Positions 6,149 to 7,266 of a stretch of 7,266 bases of DNA are shown one piece after another. Below the pieces are notes generated by a model. That model was not told the origin of the DNA. It did not search any database and worked only from the letters and a program-made list of their open reading frames with translations. The position numbers and the translations under genes were made by a program. The stretch lies in contig JAFGGR010000202.1 in the NCBI GenBank assembly GCA_016930475.1, forward strand, positions 1-7,266. Reading direction: 5' to 3'. Each line of letters opens with the position of its first letter. The stretch's first letter is position 1. This DNA comes from Clostridiales bacterium (lineage in GTDB: Bacteria; Bacillota; Clostridia; Saccharofermentanales; Saccharofermentanaceae).

Positions 6149-7266
6149 TAGATTTGCGCGTCTTCCGTTTTACGGGTGCGGCTTCCCCGTTAAAATGCGC
6201 TTCAATGCTCTTATGGCAGGTAAACATGATGATCTGGCGCTCTGCGGAGAGCTCCCGGAGCAGTGAAACAGCGCGTTCCGCCCGCTCGTCGTCATATTGG
6301 ACCAATGCGTCGTCCAAAAGGATCGGCAGTTTATCTTCCGAGTCGTCGATCAGATCGGCGATCGCCAAACGCAAAGCAAGATAGACCTGATCGACTGTTC
6401 CGGCGCTGAAGTAATCCGCCTCGTAGTACATCCCGTCCTGACGGTCCGAGATCTCCACTTTAAAACCCCGGTCAAAACGAAGCGCGGCATAACGGTCTCC
6501 GCTCAGACGGGCGAGATATCGACCGGCGATCTCATTCACCCTCGGCGCAAATCGACTCTCCATCTCTTTCGATGCCTCGGCCATCACCTCGATCGCGAGA
6601 AGCAGCGTCTGATGATATTCGGCTGCCCGCGCGATGCGTTCAACGGTCGCCCGGATTTTCTCTTCGATCTCCGACGGATCCGAGCATTCGGACGTCAGGC
6701 CTTCAGCGATCCCGGAAAGCCTGGACGCTTCCTGACGAAGACGCTCGATCTCCGAGCGGATCCGTTCCTCATCTTTCTTGAGGCGCTCCTCCTCCGCTTC
6801 CGCTTCTTTCAGCGATTCCGAAGCCGTTTTGATTTGAACCTCGAGCACGACAAGGTGCTCCTTGATCTCCCGGTGTTCGACGTTGAGGTCCTTCTTTTCG
6901 CCGTTCGGGCCTTGTGATTCCGTTTTCAGACGTTCCTCGTCGAGCGCTTCCCTCTTCTCCTCGTTCAGAAGCGATTCGGCTTCCTCACGAATCTTGCGAG
7001 TATTGCTTTTGATCGCTTCGAGTCGCTCCTCAATGAAGCCTCTCTTCGTCTCTTTCGCCAGTATCTCGGAACGGGATCGCTCCGAAAACCGATCGTATTC
7101 CGTTTCGGTTTCCCGCTCTTTAAGGATCGCCTCGGAGAGTTCCTGCCGGACCTGTCGCAACACCCTCTCGTACTCTGCCCGCCCTTCGGCAACCCGCGCG
7201 TTTGTCGCCCGTCGGCGCAAGAACCGGACCACCGCGTACGACAGCGGAATTGCCGCGGGAAGCAAC
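6138..7266 (-). CDS. Coiled-coil ABC-type ATPase, YhaN/SbcC/Rad50-like, C-terminal part (5' end cut by window edge)
   Basis: The last 375 residues of a larger protein are visible; the frame is open to the right edge. In this fragment, residues 1-15 are hydrophobic (LLPAAIPLSYAVVRF, then LRRR) and look like the second half of a membrane hairpin. Residues about 24-235 are a highly charged coiled coil. The C-terminal ATPase lobe carries the ABC signature FSAGTVDQ (286-293) followed by VYLALRLAIADL, the Walker B LPILLDDAL (D318, D319), QYDDERAERAV, and a switch-type His in FTCHKS (H351). The DD Walker B and the SAGTxxQxYLALRLA signature fit the YhaN-like branch of Rad50/SbcC ATPases better than SbcC itself. 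The N-terminal lobe with Walker A, and any SbcD/YhaO-type nuclease partner, would lie beyond the right edge. The role is probably DNA end processing or repair, possibly at the membrane (inference). A TTG at 7263-7265 is not a believable start. Confidence 0.87.
   Translation of the reverse strand, partial: LLPAAIPLSYAVVRFLRRRATNARVAEGRAEYERVLRQVRQELSEAILKERETETEYDRFSERSRSEILAKETKRGFIEERLEAIKSNTRKIREEAESLLNEEKREALDEERLKTESQGPNGEKKDLNVEHREIKEHLVVLEVQIKTASESLKEAEAEEERLKKDEERIRSEIERLRQEASRLSGIAEGLTSECSDPSEIEEKIRATVERIARAAEYHQTLLLAIEVMAEASKEMESRFAPRVNEIAGRYLARLSGDRYAALRFDRGFKVEISDRQDGMYYEADYFSAGTVDQVYLALRLAIADLIDDSEDKLPILLDDALVQYDDERAERAVSLLRELSAERQIIMFTCHKSIEAHFNGEAAPVKRKTRKSIDG

Noticed and set aside
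7263..7265. TTG as start of the coiled-coil ATPase
   Set aside because: It sits at the window edge without any visible ribosome-binding site, and the ATPase needs an N-terminal lobe with Walker A. The gene simply continues out of the window.

Overview
The window (7,266 bases) carries six protein genes, all on the minus strand. Read in the direction of transcription they are: the C-terminal part of a coiled-coil ABC-type ATPase of the YhaN/SbcC/Rad50 kind; an unrecognised four-helix membrane protein with a long acidic tail; a HlyIII/PAQR membrane protein (TrhA); and a three-gene operon nrdG-nrdD-trxB, whose last gene runs off the left edge. No rRNA, tRNA, CRISPR array, insertion sequence or long repeat was found. 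The largest stretch without a gene is the 280 bases between trhA and nrdG.

The gene content, the sigma-A-type promoters (TTGACG-17-TAGAAT, TTGTAA-17-TACAAT), the purine-rich ribosome-binding sites and the roughly balanced base composition suggest a strictly or largely anaerobic member of the Bacillota, probably a clostridial lineage. This is inferred from family knowledge; no search was run.

The most coherent unit is the class III (anaerobic) ribonucleotide reductase operon. NrdG is a radical SAM activase that puts a glycyl radical on NrdD. NrdD has an ATP cone, a catalytic barrel, a zinc knuckle and the glycyl radical loop, followed by a fused C-terminal glutaredoxin/thioredoxin-like domain with a CPNC motif. 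Four bases after the nrdD stop begins a NADPH-type thioredoxin reductase with a CAVCDG redox centre. This suggests a self-contained electron route, NADPH to TrxB to the fused redoxin domain to the NrdD active-site cysteines, rather than formate. Upstream of nrdG, a sigma-A promoter is overlapped by two NrdR-box-like 16-mers exactly 32 bp apart. That is the arrangement expected for control by the dNTP/ATP-sensing repressor NrdR. The promoter also shows that the longest possible NrdG start is wrong.

trhA has its own promoter and a good rho-independent terminator. The membrane protein with the acidic tail also has a plausible promoter, with a -35 hexamer that overlaps the last codons of the ATPase gene. 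No terminator was seen after it, so read-through into trhA is possible.
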